Shown: positions 45,988 to 55,391, numbered from the stretch's first letter. The stretch: DNA of 64,000 nucleotides from Streptomyces sp. SID12488 (GCF_010548275.1 NZ_JAAGLT010000005.1:1-64000), one strand, 5' to 3'. The notes: a model not told the origin generated them from the letters alone. A program made the numbers and translations.

Positions 45988-47487
45988 TCAGGCCACGAAA
46001 GTGCGGGGGGAATCGGCGCCCCCCGACCCCCCACTCGCCACGATCCGCGCCGCGGCGGCCAGCCGGACGGCGGCCTCGTCGGCCACCGCTCCCCCCACGG
46101 TGAACGGCAACCGCACATACCCCTCGAATGCACCGTCGACCCCGAACCGCGGTCCCGAGGGCACCCGCACACCCACCCGCTCCCCCGCCTCGGCGATCCG
46201 TGACCCCGACAGCCCCCCCGTACGGACCCACAGCGTGAGCCCGCCCCTGGGCACCGTGAACTCCCAGTCCGGCAGCTCCCGTCGTACCGCCGCGACCAGC
46301 GCGTCCCGGTTGCCCCGGGCCTGTTCGCGCCGCAGCTCGACCGCCTGCTCCCAACCGCCGGTGCTCAGCAACCAGTTGATGGCCAGCTGTTCGAGTACGG
46401 GCGTGCCCAGGTCCGCGTATGCACGCGCGGCGACGAGGCTGCGGATCACGTCCGGAGCCGCCCTCACCCAGCCGATGCGCATCCCGGCCCAGAAGGCCTT
46501 GCTGGCGGAACCCACGGTGATGACCGTCGACCCGGCCGGGTCGAAGCCGCACACCTGGCGAGGCATCTCGACATCCGGGTCCAGCCACAGCTCGGTCATC
46601 GTCTCGTCGGCGACGAGCACCGTCCCCGCCGAGCGGGCCGCCTCGACGAGTTGTCGTCGCTGGTCCTCGTCGGCGAGCGCGCCGGTGGGGTTGTGGAAGT
46701 CGGCGACGACGTAGGCGATCCGGGGCGCGGCCTCGCGCAGCACCTGGCGCCAGCGGTCCAGGTCCCAGCCGGCGAGCCCCTCGGCCATCGCGACGGGCAC
46801 CAGCCGGGCCCCTGCCTCCCGCATCAGCTGAAGGATGTTGGCGTACGAGGGCGACTCCACGGCGATGCGCTCGCCCCGCCCGGCGAACAGGTGGCAGATG
46901 GCGTCTATGGCACCCATCGCGCCGGTCGTCACCATGATCTGTTCGGGCATGGTGGGGATCCCGCGCGCGGTGTACCGCTCGGCGATCATCGCGCGCAGCG
47001 CGGGCAGGCCGGCCGGGTAGTCGCCGTGCGTGTGCGCGTACGGGGGCAGTTCCTCCAGGGCGCCCTGGACGGCGCGGGTGAGCCACGGCTCGGGCGCGGG
47101 CAGGGCCGCCGTACCGAGGTCGATCACCGAGCCGAGCGCCTCGGGAGGCAGCGGCTCGAGCCCGCGCGCGGGAAGTGGGTTGCCCGCGGGTACGGCGGTC
47201 CAGCTGCCCGCGCCGCGCCGCGATTCCAGGAAGCCCTCGGCGCGCAGCGCCTCGTATGCGGCGGCGACCGTGGTGCGGCTGACGGAGAGGGCGAGGGCCA
47301 GTTCGCGTTCGGCGGGAAGGCGGGCGGCGACCGGCACCCGGCCTTCGAGGACCAGCAGGCGGATGCCGTCGGCGAGTGAGCGGTAGGCGGGCGGGCGGCG
47401 GGTGCCGGGGCCTGCCGGGCGGTCCTGCTGGGAGGTGAGCAGCCGGGCGAGCTGCGCGGTACCCACCGCCGATGTCCACTGCACCAT
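45988..47487 (-). CDS. MocR-type transcription factor (GntR helix fused to aminotransferase fold)
   Basis: A 499-aa regulator. An N-terminal GntR winged helix (about 35-105, RLPAERELALALSVSRTTV) is fused to a class I aminotransferase domain with the PLP lysine in GSASKAFWAGMRIGW and VVADFHNPTGAL. MocR proteins sense PLP or amino compounds. Here it diverges from a yczE-like gene, the pairing known from Bacillus YczR-YczE. ATG 47487 gives the family N-terminus; its ribosome site is moderate. A palindrome lies in the shared promoter region. Confidence 0.9.
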   Translation of the reverse strand: MVQWTSAVGTAQLARLLTSQQDRPAGPGTRRPPAYRSLADGIRLLVLEGRVPVAARLPAERELALALSVSRTTVAAAYEALRAEGFLESRRGAGSWTAVPAGNPLPARGLEPLPPEALGSVIDLGTAALPAPEPWLTRAVQGALEELPPYAHTHGDYPAGLPALRAMIAERYTARGIPTMPEQIMVTTGAMGAIDAICHLFAGRGERIAVESPSYANILQLMREAGARLVPVAMAEGLAGWDLDRWRQVLREAAPRIAYVVADFHNPTGALADEDQRRQLVEAARSAGTVLVADETMTELWLDPDVEMPRQVCGFDPAGSTVITVGSASKAFWAGMRIGWVRAAPDVIRSLVAARAYADLGTPVLEQLAINWLLSTGGWEQAVELRREQARGNRDALVAAVRRELPDWEFTVPRGGLTLWVRTGGLSGSRIAEAGERVGVRVPSGPRFGVDGAFEGYVRLPFTVGGAVADEAAVRLAAAARIVASGGSGGADSPRTFVA

Positions 47488-47522
47488 GCAGATCAGTCCA
47501 CCTTCCCCGAATTGGCCATGGA

Positions 47523-47537
47523 TGGGATCAGATCCCA
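47523..47537. promoter_or_regulatory. Palindrome in the MocR/YczE divergent promoter
   Basis: TGGGATC-A-GATCCCA is a perfect 15-bp inverted repeat between the MocR start (47487) and the YczE start (47587). It is flanked by TTGG and AAGCCA, which extend the symmetry imperfectly. Likely MocR operator. Confidence 0.6.
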
Positions 47538-47586
47538 AGCCACAGGGTGTCATGTGCCAGGCCACTACCACCACAGGGGGCAGCTC

Positions 47587-48249
47587 GTGAGTTCGTTGTC
47601 AGCGCCGGACCGGCTCGGCCGACGGTTGATCCAGCTCTACGCCGGACTCACGCTGTACGGCGCCAGCTCGGCCCTGCTCGTCGAGTCGGGCCTCGGCCTG
47701 GAGCCGTGGGGCGTGCTGCACCAGGGCCTGGCCGAGCTGACCGGGCTGACCATCGGCGTCGTGTCGATCTTCGTGGGCGCCGCCGTACTGCTCCTGTGGA
47801 TCCCGCTGCGTCAGCGCCCTGGCCTCGGCACGGTCTCGAACGTCTTCGTCGTCGGCCTCGCCATGGACGGCACCCTCGCCCTGGTCCCCGACGCGCACGC
47901 TCTCGCCGCCCGCGTCCCGCTCCTGGTGGCGGGCATCGTCCTCAACGGTGTGGCCACCGGCCTGTACATAGCGGCGAGCTTCGGCCCGGGCCCACGCGAC
48001 GGCCTGATGACCGGCCTGCACCGGATCACCGGCCGCTCGATCCGGCTCGTCCGTACGGCGATCGAGGTGGCGGTGGTCGCGACGGGCTTCGTCCTGGGCG
48101 GCACCGTGGGGATCGGTACGGTCCTGTACGCGGTGGCGATCGGACCGCTGGCACAGCTGTTCCTGCGCGTGTTCGCCGTCCCCGCGGCATCGGACGGCAG
48201 CACGGCCGTTGCCGCCGGTCAACCGGAAGAGGCGATACTGCGACCGTGA
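47587..48249 (+). CDS. YczE/YitT-type membrane protein
   Basis: A 220-aa integral membrane protein with five or six helices. The family opening LGRRLIQLYAGLTLYGASSALLVESGLGLEPW is seen at residues 9-40, and GLMTGLHRITGRSIRLVRT follows later. YczE-like proteins are repeatedly found next to MocR regulators; their transported molecule is unknown. The start is GTG 47587 with GGGGGCAG upstream. The stop overlaps the next gene (GTGA). Confidence 0.87.
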   Translation: MSSLSAPDRLGRRLIQLYAGLTLYGASSALLVESGLGLEPWGVLHQGLAELTGLTIGVVSIFVGAAVLLLWIPLRQRPGLGTVSNVFVVGLAMDGTLALVPDAHALAARVPLLVAGIVLNGVATGLYIAASFGPGPRDGLMTGLHRITGRSIRLVRTAIEVAVVATGFVLGGTVGIGTVLYAVAIGPLAQLFLRVFAVPAASDGSTAVAAGQPEEAILRP

Positions 48250-49013
48250 CCACGCGGATACGTCATCCCTACCTCGACCATCCCGGCCCGATCCCCTTCG
48301 CCCACCGGGGCGGGGCGGCGGACGGGCTGGAGAACACGATGTTCCAGTTCCGGCGGGCGGTCGAGACGGGCTACCGCTACCTGGAGACCGACGTGCACCG
48401 CACGGCGGACGGAAAACTCGTCGCCTTCCACGACTCGACGCTGGACCGGGTGACGGACGGCGGCGGCCTGATCGCGGACCTCCCCTGGTCCGACATACAG
48501 CACGCGCGCGTGGCGGGCAGTGAGCCGGTACCCCTCTTCGAGGACCTGCTCGAAGCGTTTCCCGAGGCGCGCTGGAATGTCGACGTCAAGGCCGAACCCG
48601 CGCTGCGGCCACTCCTGGACCTGATCGAGCGCACCGACTGCTGGGACCGGATCTGCGTCGGCTCCTTCTCCGAGGCCCGTGTGGTGCGCGCCCAGCGGCT
48701 CGCCGGTCCGCGCCTGGCGACCTCGTACGGCACCCGCGGCGTCCTCAACCTCCGACTGCGCTCCTGGCGCCTGCCCGTGGGGGTGCGCCGGTCCGCGGTC
48801 GCCGCGCAGGTGCCGGAGTCCCAGTCGGGCATACCGGTGGTCGACCGGAGCTTCGTGCGCACCGCCCACGCGCGCGGGCTGCATGTCCACGTGTGGACGG
48901 TCAACGATGCCGATCGCATGCACCGGCTCCTGGACCTGGGAGTGGATGGCATCATGACCGATCACATCGACACGTTGCGCAAGGTTCTGGAGGACCGGGG
49001 CACCTGGTTCTGA
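48246..49013 (+). CDS. Glycerophosphodiester phosphodiesterase
   Basis: A 255-aa GDPD-family enzyme that releases sn-glycerol 3-phosphate from deacylated phospholipids. Catalytic elements are FAHRGGAADGLENTMFQFRRA, ETDVHRTADGKLVAFHD and, later, VHVWTVNDADRMHRLLDLGVDGIMTD (each shown in part). No signal peptide is seen. GTG 48246 overlaps the YczE stop. It is grouped with YczE and probably the following transporter. Confidence 0.9.
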   Translation: MTTRIRHPYLDHPGPIPFAHRGGAADGLENTMFQFRRAVETGYRYLETDVHRTADGKLVAFHDSTLDRVTDGGGLIADLPWSDIQHARVAGSEPVPLFEDLLEAFPEARWNVDVKAEPALRPLLDLIERTDCWDRICVGSFSEARVVRAQRLAGPRLATSYGTRGVLNLRLRSWRLPVGVRRSAVAAQVPESQSGIPVVDRSFVRTAHARGLHVHVWTVNDADRMHRLLDLGVDGIMTDHIDTLRKVLEDRGTWF

Positions 49014-49056
49014 CTCCCCCGCGCGCACCACCTTCACGGGGAAGCAGGGGGCACGG

Positions 49057-50418
49057 GTGGGCATCGACACCGCACGGAACGAGGCGGCCGACGAGGCCGC
49101 CGGGCGCCGCCGTGAACAGCGCGGCTGGTACTTCTACGACTGGGCGTGCTCCGTCTACTCGACGAGTGTGCTCACCGTGTTCCTGGGCCCCTATCTGACG
49201 TCGGTCGCCGAAGAGGCGTCGGACGCGGACGGGTTCGTGCACCCGCTGGGCATACCGGTCCGCGCCGGGTCGTTCTTCGCGTACTCGGTGTCCCTGTCGG
49301 TCATCGTGGCCGTCGTGGTCATGCCCCTGGTGGGCGCCGCCGCCGACCGCACCGGCCGCAAGAAGCCCCTCCTGGGAGCCGCCGCCTACGTGGGCGCCAC
49401 GGCGACGGCCGCCATGTTCTTCCTGGACGGCGACCGGTATCTCCTCGGCGGGCTGCTGCTGATCGTCGCCAACGCGGCCCAGTCAGTGTCGATGATGCTC
49501 TACAACTCCTACCTCCCCCAGATCGCCACGGTCGAGGAGCGTGACGCGGTCTCCTCGCGCGGCTGGGCGTTCGGCTACGCGGCGGGCTCCCTGGTCCTCG
49601 TCGTCAACCTGGTGCTGTACACGGCCCATGACTCCTTCGGCCTGTCGGAGGGCATGGCCGTCCGCATCTGTCTGGCCTCGGCGGGCCTGTGGTGGGGTGC
49701 CTTCACCCTCGTACCGCTGCGCAGGCTCCGTGACCACCGGGCCGCCCCGGAGGAGGTCGCCGCGAAGAAGGCCACCTCTCCGGGCCTGCGACAACTCGCG
49801 GCGACGGTCCGCGACATGCGCCGCCACCCGCTCACCCTCGCCTTCCTGCTCGCCTACCTCGTCTACAACGACGGCATCCAGACCGTGATCTCCCAGGCCT
49901 CGGTGTACGGCTCGGAAGAGCTCGGCCTCGGCCAGTCCACCCTCATCGTGGCGGTGCTGCTGGTGCAGGTGCTCGCGGTGGCGGGGGCGCTGGGGATGGG
50001 CCGACTGGCCCGCGTGTACGGGGCCAAGAGGACGATTCTCGGATCCCTGGTGGCGTGGACGGTGACACTGGCGGCGGGGTACTTCCTGCCGGCCGGCGCG
50101 CCGGTGTGGTTCTTCGTGCTGGCCGCCGGGATCGGCCTGGTCCTCGGCGGCAGCCAGGCACTGTCCCGGTCGCTGTTCTCGCATCTGGTGCCGCCCGGCA
50201 AAGAAGCCGAGTACTTCTCGGCGTACGAGATGAGCGACCGCGGAATGAGCTGGCTCGGCCCGCTTCTGTTCGGGATCACCTACCAGCTGACCGGAAGCTA
50301 CCGGGACGCGATCATCTCGCTCGTGGCCTTCTTCGTCATCGGGTTCGTGCTGCTCGCCCGGGTTCCGGTAGGGCGGGCGATCCGCGACGCGGGCAATCCC
50401 GTTCCCGAAAGGATTTAG
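49057..50418 (+). CDS. MFS transporter of the UMF1/Atg22-like family
   Basis: A 453-aa membrane protein that opens RGWYFYDWACSVYSTSVLTVF, typical of the UMF1 family, with about eleven to twelve helices. A GGSQALSRSLFSHLVPPGKEAEYFS block lies near the C-terminus. Substrate unknown; Atg22 relatives export amino acids. GTG 49057 follows GGGGGCA. Last gene of the rightward group before rbpA. Confidence 0.87.
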   Translation: MGIDTARNEAADEAAGRRREQRGWYFYDWACSVYSTSVLTVFLGPYLTSVAEEASDADGFVHPLGIPVRAGSFFAYSVSLSVIVAVVVMPLVGAAADRTGRKKPLLGAAAYVGATATAAMFFLDGDRYLLGGLLLIVANAAQSVSMMLYNSYLPQIATVEERDAVSSRGWAFGYAAGSLVLVVNLVLYTAHDSFGLSEGMAVRICLASAGLWWGAFTLVPLRRLRDHRAAPEEVAAKKATSPGLRQLAATVRDMRRHPLTLAFLLAYLVYNDGIQTVISQASVYGSEELGLGQSTLIVAVLLVQVLAVAGALGMGRLARVYGAKRTILGSLVAWTVTLAAGYFLPAGAPVWFFVLAAGIGLVLGGSQALSRSLFSHLVPPGKEAEYFSAYEMSDRGMSWLGPLLFGITYQLTGSYRDAIISLVAFFVIGFVLLARVPVGRAIRDAGNPVPERI

Positions 50419-50506
50419 CACCGACGGCAAAAAAGCGGTAGTGTACGCCGTTGGCCTGCCAGGCGTACCGTTACTGCGCGTCAAAGATGACTAAACGCTG
50501 CGTGAT

Positions 50507-50520
50507 ATCTGCTTGCAGAT
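50507..50520. promoter_or_regulatory. Short palindrome upstream of rbpA
   Basis: ATCTGC-TT-GCAGAT is perfect, 93 bp before the sigma-R type promoter. Function unknown. Confidence 0.35.
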
Positions 50521-50599
50521 GTGACAAACCGGGCACTGGTGGGTACAACAAGGGACAGCTACGACGGCGACGCATAACCCCGAAACGGGACACGGGACG

Positions 50600-50625
50600 G
50601 GAATCTTTACCGCCGACCGGACGTT
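50600..50625 (+). promoter_or_regulatory. Sigma-R type promoter of rbpA
   Basis: GGAAT (50600-50604), exactly 18 bp, then GTT (50623-50625) matches the consensus for the thiol-oxidative-stress sigma factor SigR. From established work rbpA of S. coelicolor is SigR-dependent. The distance to the ATG (about 55 bp from the predicted start site) is normal. Confidence 0.85.
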
Positions 50626-50686
50626 GACCGGATGACGACGACAGCGACACCTGTCCTGTGGGCGACAAGCCCGGGAGGCACGATTC

Positions 50687-51061
50687 ATGAGTGAGCGAGC
50701 TCTTCGCGGTACGCGCCTCGTGGTGACAAGCTACGAGACGGACCGCGGCATCGACCTGGCCCCGCGCCAGGCCGTGGAGTACGCATGCGAGAAGGGCCAT
50801 CGTTTTGAGATGCCCTTCTCGGTCGAGGCGGAGATCCCGTCCGAGTGGGAGTGCAAGGTCTGCGGGGCCCAGGCACTCCTCGTGGACGGCGACGGCCCTG
50901 AGGAAAAGAAGGCCAAGCCCGCGCGTACACATTGGGACATGCTGATGGAGCGGCGCACCCGAGAGGAACTCGAAGAGGTCCTCGAGGAGCGACTGGCCGT
51001 ACTCCGCTCCGGAGCGATGAACATCGCGGTACATCCGCGGGACAGCCGCAAGTCCGCGTAG
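50687..51061 (+). CDS. rbpA: RNA polymerase-binding protein RbpA
   Basis: A 124-aa actinobacterial transcription activator that binds core RNA polymerase and group 1 or 2 sigma factors and stabilises open complexes. Length and sequence match RbpA as known. Cys34/His38 and Cys56/Cys59 form the zinc-site pattern of the core domain, and the C-terminal sigma-interacting helix THWDMLMERRTREELEEVL is present. ATG 50687 follows GGGAGG. It is preceded by a SigR promoter and closed by a 19-bp hairpin. Confidence 0.98.
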   Translation: MSERALRGTRLVVTSYETDRGIDLAPRQAVEYACEKGHRFEMPFSVEAEIPSEWECKVCGAQALLVDGDGPEEKKAKPARTHWDMLMERRTREELEEVLEERLAVLRSGAMNIAVHPRDSRKSA

Positions 51062-51184
51062 TCCCTCCGGGGGCTGGGCGGCATACAACGCACGCGTGAC
51101 ACCGCGGGTGCCGTACGTGAATTCGGCGTACGGTGCCTGCGGTTTTGCGTTTTCCGGCGTCGGGACCGCAGCCGAGGTGGTGAA

Positions 51185-51227
51185 AACGTGACAGGCCCGC
51201 GCCGAGAAGGCGCGGGCCTGTCACGTT
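51185..51227. terminator. Strong bidirectional terminator between rbpA and fxsA
   Basis: Arms at 51185-51203 and 51209-51227 pair over 19 bp without mismatch around a GAGAA loop (AACGTGACAGGCCCGCGCC and its complement). It lies between convergent genes; the strongest hairpin noticed in the window. Confidence 0.9.
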
Positions 51228-51245
51228 CACGTTCGTAGCCGGGCG

Positions 51246-51830
51246 TCAGCCGGCCAGCGGCGGTCGTCGCTCCCCCGCGGTCCCGCCCGCCCCGTGGTCC
51301 TGGATGACTTCGCCCTGGACCACCTTTCCGTCCGGTCGGCGGATCCTGGCCTGCTGGAAGGCGTCGCCCAGGGTGCCCGGGTTCGACTCCCTCAGTTTGC
51401 GTTCGAAGGTGCGTTCCGCATAGCGGCTGATCGCCTTCTGGAGCGGGGGGATCAGCAGGAGCAGGCCCACCGCGTCCGAGATCAGGCCGGGCAGCATCAG
51501 CAGCAGACCGCCGAGCATCAGCAGGCCGTTGCCCTCGCTGCCACCAGGGCGGGCCGCGCCTGCCGCAGGTGTGCCGCCCTGCTGCTGTTGCAGCGTCTGA
51601 GTGAGGTTGCGGAAGGCCCGGCGGCCCGCTCGCTTGATGACCACGGAGCCGAGCACGAACCCGGCCACCAGGAGCACGAAGACCGCGAAGCCGCTGGCCG
51701 CGCCGGCGACCACGGACAGCAGCCAGATCTCCAGCACCAGCCAGGCGGCGATGCCCAGCGGCAGGAACGTACGCAGCCGGGAACGCCGCAGCCGGGCGGG
51801 GTGAGTGGGGGTCGGTGCGCCATTCGTCAT
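51246..51830 (-). CDS. fxsA: FxsA family membrane protein
   Basis: A 194-aa FxsA protein: two N-terminal helices (FLPLGIAAWLVLEIWLLSVV and FAVFVLLVAGFVLGSVVI), then GNGLLMLGGLLLMLPGLISD and a helix with LLLLIPP, all family hallmarks. E. coli FxsA affects exclusion of phage T7; no biochemical role is known. Convergent with rbpA. ATG 51830. Confidence 0.9.
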   Translation of the reverse strand: MTNGAPTPTHPARLRRSRLRTFLPLGIAAWLVLEIWLLSVVAGAASGFAVFVLLVAGFVLGSVVIKRAGRRAFRNLTQTLQQQQGGTPAAGAARPGGSEGNGLLMLGGLLLMLPGLISDAVGLLLLIPPLQKAISRYAERTFERKLRESNPGTLGDAFQQARIRRPDGKVVQGEVIQDHGAGGTAGERRPPLAG

Positions 51831-51920
51831 GCGTCCAGTGTGCCTGGAGCGGGCTCAGCACAGGATAAAAGGACGATCAACAGGACCTGTGACCTCGTAC
51901 GGGCATACCCGGACGGACCG

Positions 51921-52715
51921 CTACGGCTTCCTGGTCCTGCCGCGGGCCCGGTTCACTCGCTCCGCCACGCCCCACGTCGTGACCCGCCACAGCGCCTCGA
52001 CCAGGATGTCGCGGCTCATCTTGGAGTCGCCGTGCTCGCGCTCGACGAAGGTGATGGGCACCTCGACCACGTGGTAGCCGGCCCGGATCGCCCGGCGGGC
52101 CAGGTCGACCTGGAAGCAGTAGCCCTGCGAGGCGACCTCGTCGAGGCCGAGGCCTTCGAGGGTCTCGCGGCGGAAGGCACGGTAGCCGCCGGTGACGTCC
52201 CGGATGGGTACGTCGAGCAGGACCCGGGAGTAGAGGCTGCCGCCGCGGGAGATGAACTCGCGGGACTTGGGCCAGTTGACCACCCGGCCGCCGGGCACCC
52301 AGCGGGAGCCGAGGACCAGGTCGGCGCCCTTGAGGGCGGTCAGCAGGCGGGGCAGTTCCTCGGGCTGGTGGGAGCCGTCGGCGTCCATCTCGATCAGGAC
52401 GCCGTAGCCGTTGTCCATGCCCCACTGGAAGCCCGCGAGGTAGGCGGCGCCGAGGCCCTCCTTGCCCTTGCGGTGCAGCACCTGGACCTGGTCGTCGCCG
52501 GCGGCCAGCTCGTCGGCGAGCTTGCCGGTGCCGTCGGGGCTGTTGTCGTCCGCCACCAGGACATGGACGTCGGGGACCGCCTCGCGCACCCGGCCGACGA
52601 TCTTCTTGATGTTCTCCGCCTCGTTGTAGGTCGGAATGATCGCCAAGGCCGTGCCGAGCGGGCCGAACCGCCGTCCCTGGGCTTCCGCCGCGAGGGTCCC
52701 GTCGCCGTCGTTCAC
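51921..52715 (-). CDS. ppm: Polyprenol monophosphomannose synthase (dolichol-phosphate mannosyltransferase type)
   Basis: A 264-aa GT2 enzyme that transfers mannose from GDP-mannose to polyprenyl phosphate, supplying protein O-mannosylation and glycolipid synthesis at the membrane. Motifs are IIPTYNEAENI, VADDNSPDGTG, EMDADGSHQPEELP (DxD-like) and SREFISRGGSLYSR. It has no C-terminal membrane domain, as in Streptomyces Ppm1. GTG 52715 follows AAGGGG. In S. coelicolor this enzyme is needed for phage phi-C31 infection. Confidence 0.93.
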   Translation of the reverse strand: MNDGDGTLAAEAQGRRFGPLGTALAIIPTYNEAENIKKIVGRVREAVPDVHVLVADDNSPDGTGKLADELAAGDDQVQVLHRKGKEGLGAAYLAGFQWGMDNGYGVLIEMDADGSHQPEELPRLLTALKGADLVLGSRWVPGGRVVNWPKSREFISRGGSLYSRVLLDVPIRDVTGGYRAFRRETLEGLGLDEVASQGYCFQVDLARRAIRAGYHVVEVPITFVEREHGDSKMSRDILVEALWRVTTWGVAERVNRARGRTRKP

Positions 52716-53253
52716 TGCTGCCCCTTCAAGTCCGTACGCAGAGGTCCACCATAGTGGCCGCAGCCTGCGCCGACGTGTCAGCACGTGCGTACGGGGGTGT
52801 CTATTCGGCAAGAGCCCGGTAAGGGGGTCCGCTTCGTCACCTTGCGCACGCTGCGGATCGGGGCCCGGCGCCCTTCGGGCCGACCTGGGACCCGCTGGCT
52901 GCGGGTCGACCGAAAGCCGTTGTCTACTGGACGTCCGGGCCCCACCCGGGTCACACCTGGCCGACCGGGTGGAACGTTCCGTCGCCGTGGCACGGGCGCT
53001 GAGCCTGGCTGCCAGTGGTGGTGCGCCGGTGCGGCACACCATCCCTGACCCAGCGGCGCTGCGGCGACTGCGCGGAGGTTCCCCGGTCGGGCGTCCGGTG
53101 GTGGACCCGGCAGAACCTACCGGCCAGCTGCCGTCGGCTGTCAACAGCTGCCTGAGCTGCGGTTCTTTCATCGATCGCCTGGTCAGCGCCGAGGACGCGC
53201 AGGTCGTGCGGCGGCGTGTCGGCCACCGATCGGTACCGCGCCACCCCGGGAGA
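52716..53253. other. 540-bp intergenic region upstream of ppm
   Basis: No convincing gene on either strand: open frames lack third-position bias and ribosome sites. It should contain the ppm promoter. Nothing else recognised. Confidence 0.5.
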
Positions 53254-54870
53254 TCACTCGCCCGGCCGTACGAACACCGTCCGTCCGCCCACCACTGTGC
53301 GCAGGCAGACGGGAAGGTCGGCGCCCGGGGTGAGATCGGGCAGGCCCGGGGTACCGGAGCGTGGGTCGGTGGACCAGCGGGCGACCCGGTCGTCGGGGGC
53401 CTGGACCACGAGGGCGTCGGTGCGCCAGAGGGCGTAGTCCGCGGGCGCGCCCGGCACCAGGACGCCCGCGTCGTCGCGGCCGACGGCCCGCCAGCCGCCA
53501 CGGGTGTGGGCGGTGAACGCCGCGCGGACCGAGATGCGGTGTTCGGGGGTCCGGTGGAAGGCGGCGGCGCGGACCGTGCCCCAGGGGTCGAGCGGGGTGA
53601 CCGGACTGTCCGAGCCCAGGGCGAGCGGGACACCGGCCTTCAGGAGGGCCGCGAAGGGGTTCAGGGCCCGCGCACGGCCGGTGCCCAGGCGCTGGGCGTA
53701 CATTCCGTCCTCGCCGCCCCACAGGGCGTCGAAGGCGGGCTGCACGGAGGCGGTGAGGCCCAGCTCGGCGAAGGCGGCGATGGTCTCGGGGGTGAGCATC
53801 TCGGCGTGCTCGACGCGGTGCCGGGCGGCTCGGACGCGGGCCAGGCCGACCTTCTCGGCGGCTGCGCGCACGCCCTCGACCACGGAGGTCACGGCGGCGT
53901 CCCCGATGGCGTGGAAGCCCGCCTGGAGGCCCGCCTCGGTGCAGGCGACGACATGGGCGGCCACTGCGGCGGTGTCCAGGTAGGCGGTACCCGTACGACC
54001 GGCCCGGTCGCTGTACGGCTCGTGCAGGCAGGCGGTGTGCGAGCCGAGGGCGCCGTCGACGAACAGGTCGCCGGCGGCGCCGATCGCGCCGAGGGCGCGG
54101 GCTTTCTCGATCCCCTCTTCGCCCTGTTCGGCCCAGTAGCCGACCACGCGCGGGCCAGGCTCCTCGGCGGCGAGGCGCAGCAGGCCGGTGAAGTCGTCCT
54201 CCGAGGAGATCTCCGGTCCCGCGCACTCGTGGAGGGAGCCGATGCCGAGCGAGGCGGCGCGTGCAAGGGCGGCCCGCTGGGCCTCGGTGCGCTGTACCGG
54301 GGTGACCGCGCCCAGGGCGGCGGCGCGGACCGTGTGGTGGGCGTCGCCGGTCAGCGGGGCATCGGAGCGGCCGGTGTCGCCCCGTACCAGGTCGAGCAGT
54401 GCCGTCGTCACGACCGCCGAGTGGACGTCGATGCGGCTGAGGTAGAGCGGGCGACCGCCGGTGGCCTCGTCCAGCTCGGCGCGGGTCGGCGGACGGCCGC
54501 CGGGCCAGCGGGCGGCGTCCCAGCCGTGCCCGAGGAGAACTCGGTCGGCGGGGCGGGCGGCGGCGAACGCGCGTACGAGGGTGAGGGCCGCGTCCAGGGA
54601 GGGGGCGTCGGAGAGGTCGAGGCCGGTGAGGGCGAGGCCGGTGGCGGTGGTGTGCACGTGTGCGTCGGTGAACGCCGGGGTGACCAGGGCGCCGTCGAGG
54701 TCGATCACCTCGTCCGCCGCGCCCGTGAAGGCGTCTGCGGCGCCTTCCGAGCCGACCCAGGCGATGTGTCCGCGCTCGACGAGCATCGCGGTCGCGAAGG
54801 GGTCGGCGGGGCTGTGGACTTCGCCGCCTCGGAGGAGGACGGTGTCGGACGGTGCCGGGCGTTCGCTCAT
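53254..54870 (-). CDS. Metal-dependent amidohydrolase (YtcJ/amidohydrolase family 3)
   Basis: A 538-aa hydrolase of the urease-related superfamily. It has the HxH metal motif in TDAHVHTTATGLALTG, DGALGSHTACL, the GFHAIGDAAV and RVEHAEML blocks, and LGSDSPVTPLDPW near the end. Substrate unknown (amide, cyclic amide or formyl group). ATG 54870 chosen; its ribosome site is weak. It lies 80 bp downstream of an AsnC regulator on the same strand. Confidence 0.88.
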   Translation of the reverse strand: MSERPAPSDTVLLRGGEVHSPADPFATAMLVERGHIAWVGSEGAADAFTGAADEVIDLDGALVTPAFTDAHVHTTATGLALTGLDLSDAPSLDAALTLVRAFAAARPADRVLLGHGWDAARWPGGRPPTRAELDEATGGRPLYLSRIDVHSAVVTTALLDLVRGDTGRSDAPLTGDAHHTVRAAALGAVTPVQRTEAQRAALARAASLGIGSLHECAGPEISSEDDFTGLLRLAAEEPGPRVVGYWAEQGEEGIEKARALGAIGAAGDLFVDGALGSHTACLHEPYSDRAGRTGTAYLDTAAVAAHVVACTEAGLQAGFHAIGDAAVTSVVEGVRAAAEKVGLARVRAARHRVEHAEMLTPETIAAFAELGLTASVQPAFDALWGGEDGMYAQRLGTGRARALNPFAALLKAGVPLALGSDSPVTPLDPWGTVRAAAFHRTPEHRISVRAAFTAHTRGGWRAVGRDDAGVLVPGAPADYALWRTDALVVQAPDDRVARWSTDPRSGTPGLPDLTPGADLPVCLRTVVGGRTVFVRPGE

Positions 54871-54950
54871 GAGGACAGTTTCTCGCGGGCGCCCGGCGGA
54901 CCCGTACCTGGGGCGCCCCTGCCGGGCACCCCGAACACGGCCGGGCGACC

Positions 54951-55391
54951 TCAGATCTTCGGCGGTCTCGCCTCGTACGGTGTCGACAGGACCACCGTCG
55001 TGCGGGTCGAGACGCCCGCGAGGGTGCGCACCCTGGCCAGCAGCTCCTCCAGCTCGTGGGGGGTGGCGACGCGGACCTTGAGGATGTAGTTCTCCTCGCC
55101 CGCCACGCTGTGGCACGCCTCGAGCTCCGGGACGTCCCGGAGGCGTTCCGCGATGTCGTCCGGGGCGCTGGGGTCGAAGGGTTTCACCGAGATGAAGGCC
55201 GTCATGGGCAACCCCACGGCCCCCGGGTCGACGACCGCGGCATAGCCGCGGATGACGCCACGCTGTTCCAGCCGGCGCACCCGCTGATGCACTGCAGATG
55301 TGGACAGGCCCGTGGCCTTGCCCAGGTCGGTGTAACTCATCCGCCCGTCCTTGACGAGCAGCTGCACGATCTGTCGGTCCAGCTCCTCCAT
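54951..55391 (-). CDS. Lrp/AsnC-family regulator
   Basis: A 146-aa protein with an N-terminal helix-turn-helix (DLGKATGLSTSAVHQRVRRL) and a C-terminal RAM/ferredoxin-like domain that binds amino acids (VAGEENYILKVRVATPHELE). It probably regulates the amidohydrolase immediately downstream or itself. ATG 55391. Confidence 0.92.
   Translation of the reverse strand: MEELDRQIVQLLVKDGRMSYTDLGKATGLSTSAVHQRVRRLEQRGVIRGYAAVVDPGAVGLPMTAFISVKPFDPSAPDDIAERLRDVPELEACHSVAGEENYILKVRVATPHELEELLARVRTLAGVSTRTTVVLSTPYEARPPKI

Noticed and set aside
50471..51088. Open frame antisense to rbpA
   Set aside because: It covers the sigma-R promoter and the well-known RbpA gene on the other strand.
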